A stretch of 64,000 nucleotides of DNA from Platerodrilus igneus (taxonomy: Eukaryota > Arthropoda > Insecta > Coleoptera > Lycidae), in NCBI GenBank assembly GCA_036346225.1, contig JARFIW010001342.1, positions 682,001 through 746,000 on the forward strand, written 5' to 3'. Numbering within the stretch: the stretch's first letter is position 1; each line of letters starts with the position of its first letter. Under the pieces are notes generated by a model. That model was not told the DNA's origin. It saw only the letters and a list, made by a program, of their open reading frames with translations, and did no database searches. Below, piece by piece: positions 30,795 to 40,955 of the stretch. Made by a program: the position numbers and the translations under genes.

Positions 30795-31199
30795 TGTTCG
30801 GTCTCTTTGTCGCACGTTCGCGTGATTAATTTTAAGTTATTTAAATTTGTAGTCGTAAATCTAGTAGTAAAACTGTCATCCCTTGTTCCCTTATATCCTG
30901 CCATAAAAATTCCTTGTGCATCTGTGAATAAGGTGGACAGAGTAGTGAACAAACACTTGCTTATGGATATTGAAGCAGAACGGTCGTCGGTTTCTTCGTT
31001 CAGTGTACCGTAAGTTAGTCAAGTGCCGCAGACTTTCGTTGTTAAACCCTAAAAAACATAGTGCAAGTGTTACGTAACATAGACTCAACTCGCATACAGT
31101 CCACTTGGTTGAAAGAATAGGAACTGCAGCTTAGAAAAACACAAAACACCGCGGAGGTAAGTCGATGTATAAATTTATAAGACCCCCCGCGCGTGAACA
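30795..31199 (+). mobile_element. BEL 3' LTR (405 bp)
   Basis: Identical in length to the 5' LTR. The single difference seen is A at 30825 against G at 24607. Confidence 0.97.
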
Positions 31200-31204
31200 A
31201 AATG
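31200..31204 (+). repeat. AAATG target-site duplication, right
   Basis: Repeats 24572-24576. Repeat C sequence resumes immediately after. Confidence 0.95.
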
Positions 31205-31520
31205 TGTTTATTTTAACAAAGAGGATGTACATAATCTATAATTAATGAACGAACGAGGAGTTTTATGTTGATCCTGGCATGTTTTTTCTATGAATATGTT
31301 AATAAACTTAAGCGATTTACAGTAGCAGAACTTTTTTAGTAGTTAGTTTGATTTACAGAAAAGCAGCTGAGCAGCCGTGGCATACTTCGTTGCGAAGCAG
31401 AGATATTTTTAAGTTTTTGTTAGGTATGTAAGCGGCATCGAAGGTTTGTAGCATTTTGGTAGTTTAGAAACAGCAGCTATCGCAGCAAAATGACGCTCAA
31501 AAGTGGGGGCTCGAATTAGC
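31205..31520 (+). repeat. Repeat C, copy 2, right part
   Basis: Continues the homology to copy 1. TTAATAAACTTAAGCGATTTACAGTAGCAG matches about 3640-3675, and AGCAGCTGAGCAGCCGTGGCA matches AGCAGCAGAGCAGCAGTGGCA near 3705. Near its end, TGGGGGCTCG at 31504-31513 looks like the first ten bases of a tRNA-Pro primer site, which would make repeat C an LTR, but copy 1 does not preserve it. Confidence 0.5.
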
Positions 31521-33572
31521 ATGAGAATATAGAGCTAGCTTCTGCAGCAAAATTGCGTCCAAATCGTGGGGCCGTAGTAGTAGTAGCCTTTAAGGGGTTT
31601 TCTTTTGAGCTGTCTTTAACAGACCGAACTTCGCAGCAAAAAATATTTGCTCCCAAAAATTATGCAAAAATGATAATAACCTTAGTTTTTACTACGCTCA
31701 AAACATCAGAACTACATACATGTCAAATTAAAATTATTGGAAGTTATTGTATCAGTATCAACCATTTTGCAATAATTAATTTATTAAAAACTATGTAAAT
31801 TTCATACATAAAACCATTTTTATCTACGTCATACAATTTGTTTTGTGCTATATACCTCGAGACCTTTGAGTTAGCAATTCAATTGTCAATGTAAATGTTT
31901 AATTGAAATGTTTAATTTTATTATGGCGATAAGAAATTGTTTGTTACTCTATGAAACATAGCGAAGGACAAATGACAATTATATCGTAACACAATCGTTT
32001 CGGGTTTGTTAGGATATTAATTTGGAGGTCGAGGACATGACATCTATCATTGTTATTTTTATCTACTTGTTGAATCCATCGTAAGTAGTTTTGTTTTATT
32101 TGGAGGATTATGCGGAAAAGCAACAACTGAGGCCGGGTGATCCCAATCTAACAAGCGGTACTCCCAATGCACTCAAATCAGCGGCAACACTTCACAATAA
32201 AAAGTCATTCCCACAAGCTAGAAGTAATCCTGCAAACTTCTGAGCAGCGCACGTTCTTCCATCTGAGCCACGAGAACCTCTTTACTTTGATTTAAAAACC
32301 TCTGAACTACAAGTACGGTAAAAAAACTCTATTTGTAATAACAGCAGTTCTTTATTTTTAAACTGGCTATACAAGCCTTTTCAGCAACTCGTAGTTATAA
32401 TGAAATTTCCTAAAAGCTCCCGCAACGATTTACTTTCCAGTTAATCGCTAACGGTACAAATATTAACTTGTTAACACTAAAACTACAATGCCATCTTCTA
32501 AATTACTATCGAAGCACTATAATTAATTTATATCGAAGCACTAACTCATAATTTATATAAACACTACAGTAATTTATATCATATAGGGCATTTAACAATA
32601 ATTTATGTCACATTACGACTTCCAACGCTCCAACGCTTTAAACCAGAACGTATTATAATCAAAGCTGTAATTAGAACTGACTCCAATATCCACGACAATT
32701 TATATACATATTCAAAAACCTCTAAATTATTCTAAACCTTGCCAGAATTGATACAAATGACATTCTCGAATGTAGCTAATTTAATCTTTAAATACAGATT
32801 TGTACCTGTCAATCAAAAGATCTCACATCGCAGGGTCTATCAATCATCTTTGGTGTGCAAACCCCTCCATTGCTTTCTGATGTAATTACTCTAGTCACAG
32901 GTACACCAAGGGGCGCTACATTATTATTAGTCGTTTTTAACTAGAATTTCTAAATTAAACAAGGTGATTTCAAAACATTGATTCTCTGAATAAATCTGAT
33001 ATTAGGATAGCTTCCGCCATCATCTGGAAGTTGGTGGTTACACAAGGACAATTCGGACTTCAACAAATGGCAGCTTGTGCGGTGGTACGACAAAACTACT
33101 CAATGCCGCAATTCTCTTGTACCTCTCGTACCCTACTTATGTCCTGGATACACTTATACTCACTTATTCGAGGTGTGCCAAATATTACTTTCTGACTCGT
33201 CTTAAAACCTATTTTCTTTAAACCTCATAGGGATTAGGAAAACGCACAATAGCCAAAAGATACTGTTCGGACGCTACCGGAATGTGGGGATGTCTTGTTT
33301 AAGTAGATTTTTTAAATATATTTTTGATAAATAATAACTGTTAAAATAATGCGGCGAGATTTTGATAGTTACAGAGGTAGAGATAGTGGACAAATACACG
33401 AAATAAAAATAAATGATAATAAACAAGCACAAAATGATTACTTTTGAGTTCTAGCGACGAGTAGCACAAGTAGTTTTGCCGCCGTTAAACGGAAAACGAT
33501 TATGGCAATTGTCTAGGACGAAAATCGATCGGGTCACGTGGTTTGCTACCTAGCGACTTGTGCTAGTGTTCC
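31521..33572. other. no gene seen
   Basis: About 2 kb of AT-rich sequence. Short repeated phrases occur (AATTTATAT, ATCGAAGCACTA twice near 32510-32545), but no coding frame, RNA gene or defined element can be supported. Confidence 0.5.
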
Positions 33573-33782
33573 TTATGGTGGGCGGCATGGCCTACCTTGT
33601 ACCGTTTGTTCAAAAAATACAGTCCTATACCACATTTTAATTCTCCCGAAGTTGTCATCGAAGAACGTTCTATTGTTCTGACCGCCGTCGCGTTCTTTTC
33701 TTGGATTGAAATAGTTTTGGAAAATAATTAACCTTTCCAATTTACTATTCGCATTGTCGTTTGGATTCTCCGCATTGTCCAT
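33573..33782 (-). other. unrecognised 69-codon minus frame
   Basis: Reads MDNAENPNDNANSKLERLII, then NYFNPRKERDGGQNNRTFFD and ends QGRPCRPP. Polar N-terminus and mixed composition look more protein-like than its surroundings, but I do not recognise it and see no promoter or partner. Confidence 0.2.
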
Positions 33783-33869
33783 TGTCCATCAGTTGTTAAA
33801 ATACACCGGATTTTTGTCCTCTTTTGAGCTACATAATGCTCTGATCCCTTTGAATAAGTACTCAACAAA

Positions 33870-34690
33870 CTCGTTTTTCAATTGAACTGGACGCCCTCCA
33901 GTCAAGAAAGAATTTTTGCAAACTGTCCCCCTTTATTAGAGAAGGAATCGTACGGGTTGGTGGCCGACTGTCTCACGCATCGTTATCCTCTGAAAGGAAA
34001 TGTCCCGTCCTTTTGCCCAGTGAAAGTCGCTTTACGGATTTGTGTATCAGTTTTGTCCATTTAAAATACTTCCACGCAGGTGCTCAAATGGTCCATTTTC
34101 TCGTCAGTCAGCACTTCTGGATTATTCCTGGAAGGCAATCTATCCGTCGTGTTTTGAGTTGTTGTCTATCGTACTGGAAGACCAATCCGGTCGCATTGCA
34201 ACCTCCTATGGGCAACCTGCTTTCATGCCGAGGTACTCAAGTAAAACACTTTTTGATTTCGGTGTCGACTTCGCGGTTCCCTTTTCTATTACCATGTCTT
34301 CAATACGGGGTGCCAAAGTTTTAAAGGCATATTTATGGCTTTTTTATTTGTATAGCTACCAAGGCGCTGCACCTTGAAGTCGTATCCGACTTGTCAACGG
34401 ACGCCTTTCTAGCGGCTCTTCGCCGATTTATTGCCAGGCGTGGCCGTTGTGATCACCTCTATAGTGATTGTGGCACAAATTTTGTGGGTGCTCATAAACA
34501 GCTAATTTATCTCGTCAAGCTTGCTGCTTTTAAGGACCATGTTTCGTGGCATTTTAAACCGCCGGCTTCACCTCATTTTGGTGGCTTGTGGGAGGCGGGA
34601 GTGAAATCCGTTAAAACCTTGCTTCTTCGTACCATCGGTGAACAAGTATTCATCTACGAGGAACTGGCCACTGTCTTTGTTCAAATTTAG
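33870..34690 (+). pseudogene. Second BEL/Pao integrase, decayed
   Basis: Several plus frames give the BEL integrase order. There is a linker with GIVRVGG-like text near 33950, then QHFWIIPGRQSIRRVL near 34110, then TNPVALQPPMGNLL near 34180. A first-Asp block FGVDFAVPFSITM lies near 34255, SDCGTNFVGAHKQL near 34465, and FGGLWEAGVKSVKTLLLRTI near 34578 with the catalytic Glu. At least three frameshifts separate them, and the frame closes at a TAG at 34688. It parallels 29.5-30.2 kb of the young BEL but is clearly another, older family member. RT and LTRs are not seen. Confidence 0.85.
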
Positions 34691-34699
34691 TCCATCTTA

Positions 34700-35198
34700 A
34701 ACTTGCGTCCTCTCACGCCCACGAGCAGTGACCTCAAAGTATAAACCAAACGTGATTCATGCAAAATCATCAGTTTGACAAGTAAGGTGATAAAATGCAG
34801 TTTGGATCTTTTGTCACCTACACTCAAACACCTTGTATGTATTGAGATTGATCCGGATGCCGCTGTCACGCGCAAATCGGCCACAAAGTGGGCCCGTTGT
34901 GCTGCCCTCCTTGCACTAGCTTGTTTGTCACTCAGCAACTTGACCTAGCATGTGAACTTGAGGAGGTCGGATTAGTGAGTGTGGCTAATTTTTCCAGGTC
35001 AGGCTAGAAGTTCTCCAGCATGGATCTCTGTAGTGTGGTATGTGCAGAAAAGCTGCACACAATGTGCACCAGTCTCGTTCTAATTGTCATTTGACAGACC
35101 CAATCTTTGCAGTTGATTTCTTAGTTTGCAGTGCCTAGACGAAATTCTTACTAACACCCGTAGTTTTTGTCTCGGTAAGCAAATACAACATTTTTCAA
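34700..35198. other. no gene seen; junction between BEL remnant and tandem array
   Basis: Possibly the tail of the BEL remnant (the DUF5641 region would fall here) but I could not read it. It ends where the array unit begins, at TTTTTGTCACGG. Confidence 0.4.
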
Positions 35199-35426
35199 TT
35201 TTTGTCACGGAAACCGCAATAAACATTTTTGCCTGTCGGTAGCCTGTCGTATTGGCTCACCTGTTCTTATGGGTATGATGCGTAGTTTGTCCTATTATGG
35301 TGAACATCGTCGATGGCGATATGGAAACAGACAGCGCAAGACCAACAAAATCCTGAGTCAATCCTTGTTTTGCCAATGCGTCGGTCTATTCGTTGCCATG
35401 AATTCATGCTTGTCCTTTAGTCCACA

Positions 35427-35840
35427 CTACCTAGACTTGCTAAAAGCAAGCTTAAGATTCGGGCGGCACTGGGATAGCACTACTGAGAGAAGTTTCTGGT
35501 TGTTTAGGACCATTAGAGCTACCCTGCTTTTGCTCAGAGTACGTGTGGCTTCATTCGTGATTGTTTTTTCAAAAATGGCATTTGCAGCAGACATGGTGGC
35601 TAGGAATTGCACTTGAAAGACGGTCGCCAGCGTGACCAGAGTAACATTTTCTTGAAGGTTTGGTCCAATTAATAAGATGCAAGCTCCTGTACTTTCGTTT
35701 GTTTTGGAACTATCTGTAAACATGGAAATATCCGATGGGATCTCATTTTCAGGTTCAATACAAATTCTGAAACTTTTCGTGAATACCACAACGGGTGCGA
35801 TTGAATCCACCAATTCATCCAAGAGTGGCATTGTACACAC
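35427..35840 (-). pseudogene. Non-LTR retrotransposon RNase H fragment, unit 1
   Basis: The minus frame of 137 codons reads ELVDSIAPVVVF, then DISMFTDSSKTNESTGACI, the first-Asp block of the RNase H that follows RT in several LINE clades (iyTDGSk...tGaGi). Later FQVQFLATMSAANAI and SKSRVALMVL match the later Glu and Asp strands in degraded form (the FQAE Glu reads Gln, SDS reads SKS). It lies downstream, in minus-strand order, of the RT at 36312-36892, and the LINE end would be near 35199. Catalytic residues are missing. Confidence 0.7.
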
Positions 35841-36311
35841 CGCTCAACGTTGGAGGTCGAGTGTTTTCCCTCGCTGCTCTTATCGATCTACCTACCCTTT
35901 ATCTAGAGCCTTAGTGCTTCTCTCAGAGCCATCCCTTCCACATGCAAGTCCAGCGGTGTCAAAATGCCTTCCAAGACTGCAGTGGGCGATGATAGCACTG
36001 CGCTCGTAATTCTTAAGCAGGCCAGTCTTTGAATAAGTGTAAGTCACTTCGCTGCTTCAAGGAAGTCTGGTTCTAGGCAAACAGACCACCGCGCCGTAGC
36101 ATAGCTTGGATCTACCTACAGCAGTGGATAGCCACTAGACAGCCTTAAGTGAGAGACACCAAATTTTGCCTATTGCACTCCTGCACTGTCAGAATAGTAT
36201 ATAAGCTTTTGTAGTTTTTGCTTGGAAGTGTTCAATCCAATACAGCTTCTTGTCAAATACAATGACCAGGTTCTTGACCTCTTCCGAGAGGAGTAAAGGG
36301 GATTTAAATAA

Positions 36312-36892
36312 TTAAGGCAAACTAGTTACAATTAGCTTTCCTTTGGTTGTGAACAGGAAAAACCCTGTTTTGTTTAGGTTGAAGGTCATATAGTTTTTAG
36401 CGTACCGGCGTTCAGCAATCTTTAGTGCTGTTTGCATTAGGTTACATGGCGCTTGTTCGAATTTGATGACCACCACCGAGGTTATGCCGTCTGCGTATCC
36501 TATAGTGTACAATCCTCCCTCGTTAATGCGTTGGAGAAAACTGCCCATTACAAAATTACATCGTCGTATAGACAAAACTGTGCCTTAAGGACAGCCTTTA
36601 TCTACCGTCTTAATTATTGATGTGTTACCAACACTAACATGTGCTCGACAGCATTGTAACAACTGCATTATTAACTTCCGTAGAGTGTTCCTCGACCCAC
36701 GCTCCGGCAGAGCTTTGTCAATGTTTCCGAGGGCGGTTTTGCTGAACGCATTCTCGATGTTAATAAATGCTTGCTGAAAGATTTCTCAATCCATTCTACC
36801 AAGCGGTGGAGGGCAGGCAGCGTTGATCTCCATGGTATGTAAATATGTTGGTTTGAGTAAAGTGGATAAATTTGTATTATCCCCTCCCTCAT
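36312..36892 (-). pseudogene. Non-LTR retrotransposon RT fragments, unit 1
   Basis: Two minus frames. 36671-36892 reads REGIIQIYPLYSNQHIYIPW and then the STLPALHRLVEWIEKS block, the 'QhAY.pGkST..Alh.lv..IE' motif of Jockey/R1-type LINE RTs. 36312-36575 reads MGSFLQRINEGGLYTIGYAD, GITSVVVIKF, LMQTALKIAERR and NLNKTGFFLF, the YADD active-site region and the following K-T segment. The second Asp of YADD is Gly here. The pieces are separated by frameshifts, so the RT is dead. It reads toward the RNase H at lower coordinates. Confidence 0.8.
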
Positions 36893-37450
36893 ATCATTGT
36901 CGCAAACCCAAATTTAGAACTCGACATTATCATCTCATATTCTATAGTCTCCAAACTATGCCTGCGCACAAATCCGATCTTTCAAAAATCTTAGCCCATC
37001 ATACGAAAATTTACCCATCTATTATTCTAGAAATATCTAACCACAGAAATCTTTCCAAATCCTCTTTAATCCTAAAACCAAATAGACTTTTGACAACCCA
37101 AACTTCTACAGGCCGAATATCTACCTATCGAACTTATGCAACGGACAGATAATACTCCTAAACCTAAGCTCCCATGTTGAACTTAAGTCCATCCTATATC
37201 CGCACCAACACAGCTTCCGATACGATCATAGCGCAGAAAAAATCACCCAATCATTAGCCAGAGTCATCAAATCCCCTTCTCTTCATCGACTTCTGTTCTG
37301 ATTTTGATCTTTTATTGCAACCTAACCTTCTACTTCAATTTAAATACCCCAACTTTCCATATGACTATTTTTTTTTAGTAAAATCCTTTTTCTTATTCCA
37401 AAATGTCATCCAAACCAATCACCCAAGGTTGCTGTCAAGGCCTCTCTCCC
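36893..37450 (+). pseudogene. Plus-strand LINE RT fragment, unit 1 (first)
   Basis: Begins where the minus-strand RT ends. Plus frames give SIVSKLCLRTNPIFQKS-like text (other copies read SKLCPGPDNIT), a KPNRLL block, and near 37280 SSSTSVLILIFYCNL, matching a fingers/palm region in which better copies read DFRSAFDLL. It ends with LLSRPLSPPPLEPGHEST, where LINE RTs have the 'GvPQGS.LGP.LW' block. Many stops. It is a different RT from the one on the minus strand. Confidence 0.5.
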
Positions 37451-37705
37451 CCTCCATTGGAACCTGGCCACGAATCCACTCCTTGACATGAACATCCCAA
37501 ACAACTCTACCATTAGAGCTGTCTTTCTCTCATTCAGAATATGTATGGTCTTATTCCCGATTCTACGTTCCAAAATAGCATTTGTAGCACGCATGACGGT
37601 CCAGAATTCCACTTGACATACAGTCGTCATGCCCAACCTAATACTTTTGTGAAACCTCAGTTGAATTAAAAAGATGTTTGCCCTACAACCCTTATCGATC
37701 CACAT
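37406..37705 (-). pseudogene. Second minus-strand LINE RNase H fragment, unit 1
   Basis: A 99-codon minus frame with CQVEFWTVMRATNAILERRI and NERKTALMVELFG aligns with the C-terminal half of the RNase H at 35427-35840 (FQVQFLATMSAANAIFEKTI; SKSRVALMV). It keeps the Glu lost in the first copy. So each unit holds two diverged copies of the same minus-strand LINE fragment. Confidence 0.6.
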
Positions 37706-38208
37706 ACTCTTAATCCGTTTCTTTAGTGCTGCCCTCGGAGTTACCCCCTACACATGCAAGTCCAGAGTAAAGCCTAAAATGGCTTTCAAGACTGCAGTGG
37801 GTGTTGATCGTATTGTACCCGTGATGGTTAAGAAAGCAAGTGTTTGGATATGTGTAAGTGTGTTCGTTACGTTAACGTGTCTGGTTCTGGACCACCAGAT
37901 TCTGGCGCTGTAGCAAAGTCTTGGTATAACTACAGCAGGTGCTAGACCCCAAAACTTGCCAAGGACATGGACTGCCTTGCTAGTATACTATACGAGATTT
38001 GGTATTTTTGCTGCTTGTTAAATATCATCACCAGATACTTCACAATCTTTTGAGAGAGCTAGAAGGGTTTGAAAGAGTAATTGCAAACTAGTACCATAGC
38101 TCCTTTTTGTTTGTTAACAGCACCAACCTCGTTTCGTTTCGATTGATGATCGGGGAACTTTCAACATTCCAGTGAACAGTTAACTTTAGTGTTGCTTGCA
38201 GTAAGTGC

Positions 38209-38223
38209 TGACCACCACCATGA
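38209..38223 (+). repeat. SINE target-site duplication, left
   Basis: TGACCACCACCATGA, repeated exactly at 38521-38535. Confidence 0.95.
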
Positions 38224-38520
38224 GGCGGCTCCGTGGCGTAGTGGTATGTGTGTGACTACTACGCCCAAGGTCCCGGGTTCGAATCCCGACACGGTCCGCT
38301 TGAAAAATGTTAGGCGAGCATTTTTCACAAAAATACACCCTCGTTCGGATGAGAGGTAAAATGGAGGTCCCGTGTGTAAGTGTTGTCACGCACGTTAAAG
38401 ATCCCTACCTTGCTTGGAACAGCAAGGGTTTGGCAAAATTCAAAATTTTCCAGGTAACAAAAACTCGCTTCCTGGCCAGTGTAGTACCTTCGGGTGGAGC
38501 ATTGGAAAAATCACATGTAA
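38224..38520 (+). mobile_element. 297-bp tRNA-derived SINE, intact copy in the array
   Basis: Reference copy of the family. Starts GGCGGCTCCG, A box TGGCGTAGTGG at 38234-38244, B box GGTTCGAATCC at 38276-38286, then a body with TTAGGCGAGCATTTTTCAC, TCGTTCGGATGAGAGG, CACGTTAAAGATCCCTACC and GAAGGTACTAC-type tail sequence, ending TCACATGTAA. Flanked by a perfect 15-bp duplication. It interrupts the minus-strand LINE RT of unit 1, in sequence that is uninterrupted in the related blocks near 44570 and 53975. So it inserted after those copies formed. Confidence 0.97.
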
Positions 38521-38535
38521 TGACCACCACCATGA
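38521..38535 (+). repeat. SINE target-site duplication, right
   Basis: Exact copy of 38209-38223. Confidence 0.95.
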
Positions 38536-38539
38536 CTAT

Positions 38540-38900
38540 ATCATCTACATATCCTATCGTGTATAATCCTTCCTCGTTAAGACATTGGATTAGGCTGTCT
38601 CCAATACAGTATTCTGTTGTAGTGAAGACAAAACTACGCTTCAGAACAGTCTTTACATACAGTCCTAATTATCGATGTGTTACCAACACTATATATACTC
38701 GATGGCATCGTAGCAACTGCATTATTAACTGCCGCAGTATTCTCCGCTTCACGCTCTTGCAGGCCTTTGTCAATGCTTTCAACGGTGGTTTCACTAAACG
38801 CCCAGTCAATAAATACACCTAAGGCCGATATAATGTTTCTGCGGAATTTCACAATCCGTCTTACAACGAGGTGGGGACGTAGATTTCCCTGTTATGTACG
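38540..38900 (-). pseudogene. Second minus-strand LINE RT fragment, unit 1
   Basis: Homologous to 44570-45064 and 53980-54469. The minus frame at 38634-38852 reads FRRNIISALGVFIDWAFSET, TVESIDKGLQERE and ends GNTSIIRTVCKDCSEA. FIDIDGAF in better copies is the first catalytic Asp motif (A) of LINE RTs; here a small deletion removes part of it. The YADD block lies across the SINE insertion. Confidence 0.7.
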
Positions 38901-38944
38901 CATGTTGATTTGAGTGAAGTGGATAAGTCTGTATTATCCCCTTC

Positions 38945-39660
38945 TTCATACCATTGTCGAGGACTCAGACTCAAACACTATCGTCTTAGATTCACTTGTT
39001 TCCAAACTAAACCCGTGCAAAGCTCTTGGTCCTGATAACATAACGAACCTGATCCTACTATAATCCTGGTCCATAATAAAAACATCCATCTATCTACCAT
39101 TTCAAAAATGTGTGACCACAAAAACTTTTTAAAATCTGTTTAAAACCGTCACAATAACTTTAATTCTAAAACCAAACAATCTCCTGACGACCTAAGACTC
39201 ATATAGCTCCATAACCTTCCTATCGAACCTATACTAACTCCACGAACAGATAATCCTATACCCGAACCAACAGGGCTTCCGAACCAATCGTAGCTCAGAT
39301 AAAATCACACAATCATTAATCAAAACCATCAAATCGCCTAATTCTAAATACGTTAAGCTCTCTTTATCGACTTCCGTTCTGCTTTTGACCTCCTATTGTG
39401 GCCTATCCTCTGATATCAACTAAGACAATCCAACCTCCCATCTAACTTGTTCCTCATAATAAAATCCTTTCTTTCATCCCAGATTGTCTTCCAATTTCCA
39501 CAGTATTACCAAACCGATCATCTAAAGTTGCTCCCAAAACTACTACCTCTCCCCAACCCTTTGGGATCTGGTCATTAATCCACTCCTTGCCGTCAACATC
39601 CCGAATATCTCAACCTTTGGTTACAGAGTAGTCGCAACTTGTGAACATTTTCGTCTTTTT
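38945..39660 (+). pseudogene. Plus-strand LINE RT fragment, unit 1 (second)
   Basis: Frames in order: SKLNPCKALGPDNITNLI, the 'PGPDgI' block; LLTT then SITFLSNLY where RTs have 'YRPIsLLp'; the QQGFRTNRSSDKITQSLIK block near 39270 (QfGFR.. ST); LFIDFRSAFDLLLW-like text near 39365-39400 (motif A region); and PTLWDLVINPLLA near 39560 (LGPtLwnl). FGYRVVATCEHF near 39620 follows, where an intact RT has the YADD box. Several stops and shifts. Confidence 0.65.
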
Positions 39661-40080
39661 GTCTCTTCACGCCACATCCATATTCCAACCTTTGAATGTT
39701 TGCATTTTAACGGTATTAAAACGACTTGGAAAAAACTAAGTTCCATTAAAAGTCCATAGTTTTATTCTCTGCAAAGGACCAGATTTCTCCGTTCTAATTG
39801 CAATTTCTAAAAACGTTACCGCAACCTTATCGCTATCTTAAAAAAATATGAAATCCTTGTCTTTACCAGATGCTCGTTTTCGGGCACAATCACACTTACT
39901 TCTGAAGAAGCCGAAGTATGAATAAGAGGAAGTAATAGACCACTGACGTGTAAACAACCTGGGAATTATGGGAACGTCCAAAACGAAACTACCTCCACCA
40001 GAGGGAAAAACAAAGTGTGTTGAAGATTTATCAACAAGTGGCGTATCAATCGCGTCAAATGTTCAACTTTCCTTTATTCA
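39640..40080 (-). pseudogene. Unrecognised conserved block, array copy 1
   Basis: First of four copies (also 45640-46081, 48380-48810, 55130-55520). On the minus strand it reads DTPLVDKSSTHFVFPSGGGS near the upper end and WREETKRRKC near the lower end. The middle is shifted relative to the open copy at 45689-46081. I do not recognise it. Confidence 0.35.
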
Positions 40081-40589
40081 ATGACACGATTAGGACAAGC
40101 TGAAACGGGATTGAACAGTGAAGATCATAGTAATGATATTCCTCTGTACGCTTCCACTAGCGCATACCCAACTAAATGCTATAGATCCGACGACAACCAT
40201 GATAACTCTGCCCTTGGTGAGCAGTTTGAATAAGAAAATCTTCAGATAGGAGATCGTAGTAATACATTGTTTTGGAGAAAAGTTTTAAGAGCTCTATGGC
40301 AAAAGTTTTAAATATGTGTGTAGGTGAGATTTCAACGTCTCTATCTAAAAAGGAAGCTTCTCAGTTTGACTAAGCAGATGCTCTAGCTTCTGCGTTTTGA
40401 AACCATCGCCACCATTCCCACTAAAGACGAAAAGAAGGCTATTTTTTTATACTGATTTCTCACTTACAAACTTTTTTCAAATTGGTAGTTCTGTTACTCT
40501 TTTTTGTTACCTTGCACGCGTCATTTTGACGCGTATAAAATTCTTTTTAGTATGTAATTTAAGTTTAAATTAAGATCCTTTTTTAAATA

Positions 40590-40955
40590 TTTACGCAGCT
40601 TTCTGTTGGAAATTGTGCGGTTGACTACCAATGGTTGCTTGATGATTATTGGGCAATAAAAATGGACTGTTTAACGAAGATGGGATATGAGATCGTTCTC
40701 GAGAGATTTTCGAAATGTACTTTCTGTAGGGAATTATGCAGTTGGCTGTCAATAGTTGCTTAATAATCATTGGAAAGTAAAAAATAGACTCTTTAGCGCT
40801 AGTGGGAATGTGTATCGTTCTCGAGAGGTGTTCAAAATTGGGAAATGTGCGGTTGGCTATCAATGGTTGTCTGTTCATCTTGGAAAATAAGAATCAACTA
40901 TTTAGCTCAAGTGGGGATATAATATCTGTCTCGTGAGGTTTCCGAGATGAGGTGG
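40590..40955. repeat. 120-bp minisatellite, unit 1 (3 repeats)
   Basis: Three repeats of about 120 bp share GGAAATTGTGCGGTTGNCTN, then CAATGGTTGCTTGATGATCA and TCGTTCTCGAGAGRTTTT. The same block recurs at 46500-46815, 49320-49690 and 55965-56280, so it is part of the 7-kb unit. Confidence 0.8.

Larger units (their letters stand above)
24577..31199 (+). mobile_element. BEL/Pao LTR retrotransposon, 6,623 bp
   Basis: Complete from LTR to LTR. 405-bp direct repeats TGTTCGG...GTGAACA at both ends differ at one base (G at 24607, A at 30825). The target duplication is AAATG on both sides. Gag, protease, RT, RNase H, integrase and a C-terminal domain lie in that order on the plus strand. The element copies itself through an RNA packaged in Gag particles, reverse transcribed by its own RT. 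The near-identical LTRs mean a recent insertion. The pol frame has two frameshifts and two stops, so this copy was probably supplied with enzymes by another copy, or the breaks are assembly errors. It sits inside repeat C. Confidence 0.97.

Noticed and set aside
38224..38298. Functional tRNA gene at 38.22 kb (and 21.2 kb)
   Set aside because: A and B boxes are good, but the sequence continues into a 297-bp body, the acceptor ends do not pair properly and each copy has target duplications. It is a SINE head.
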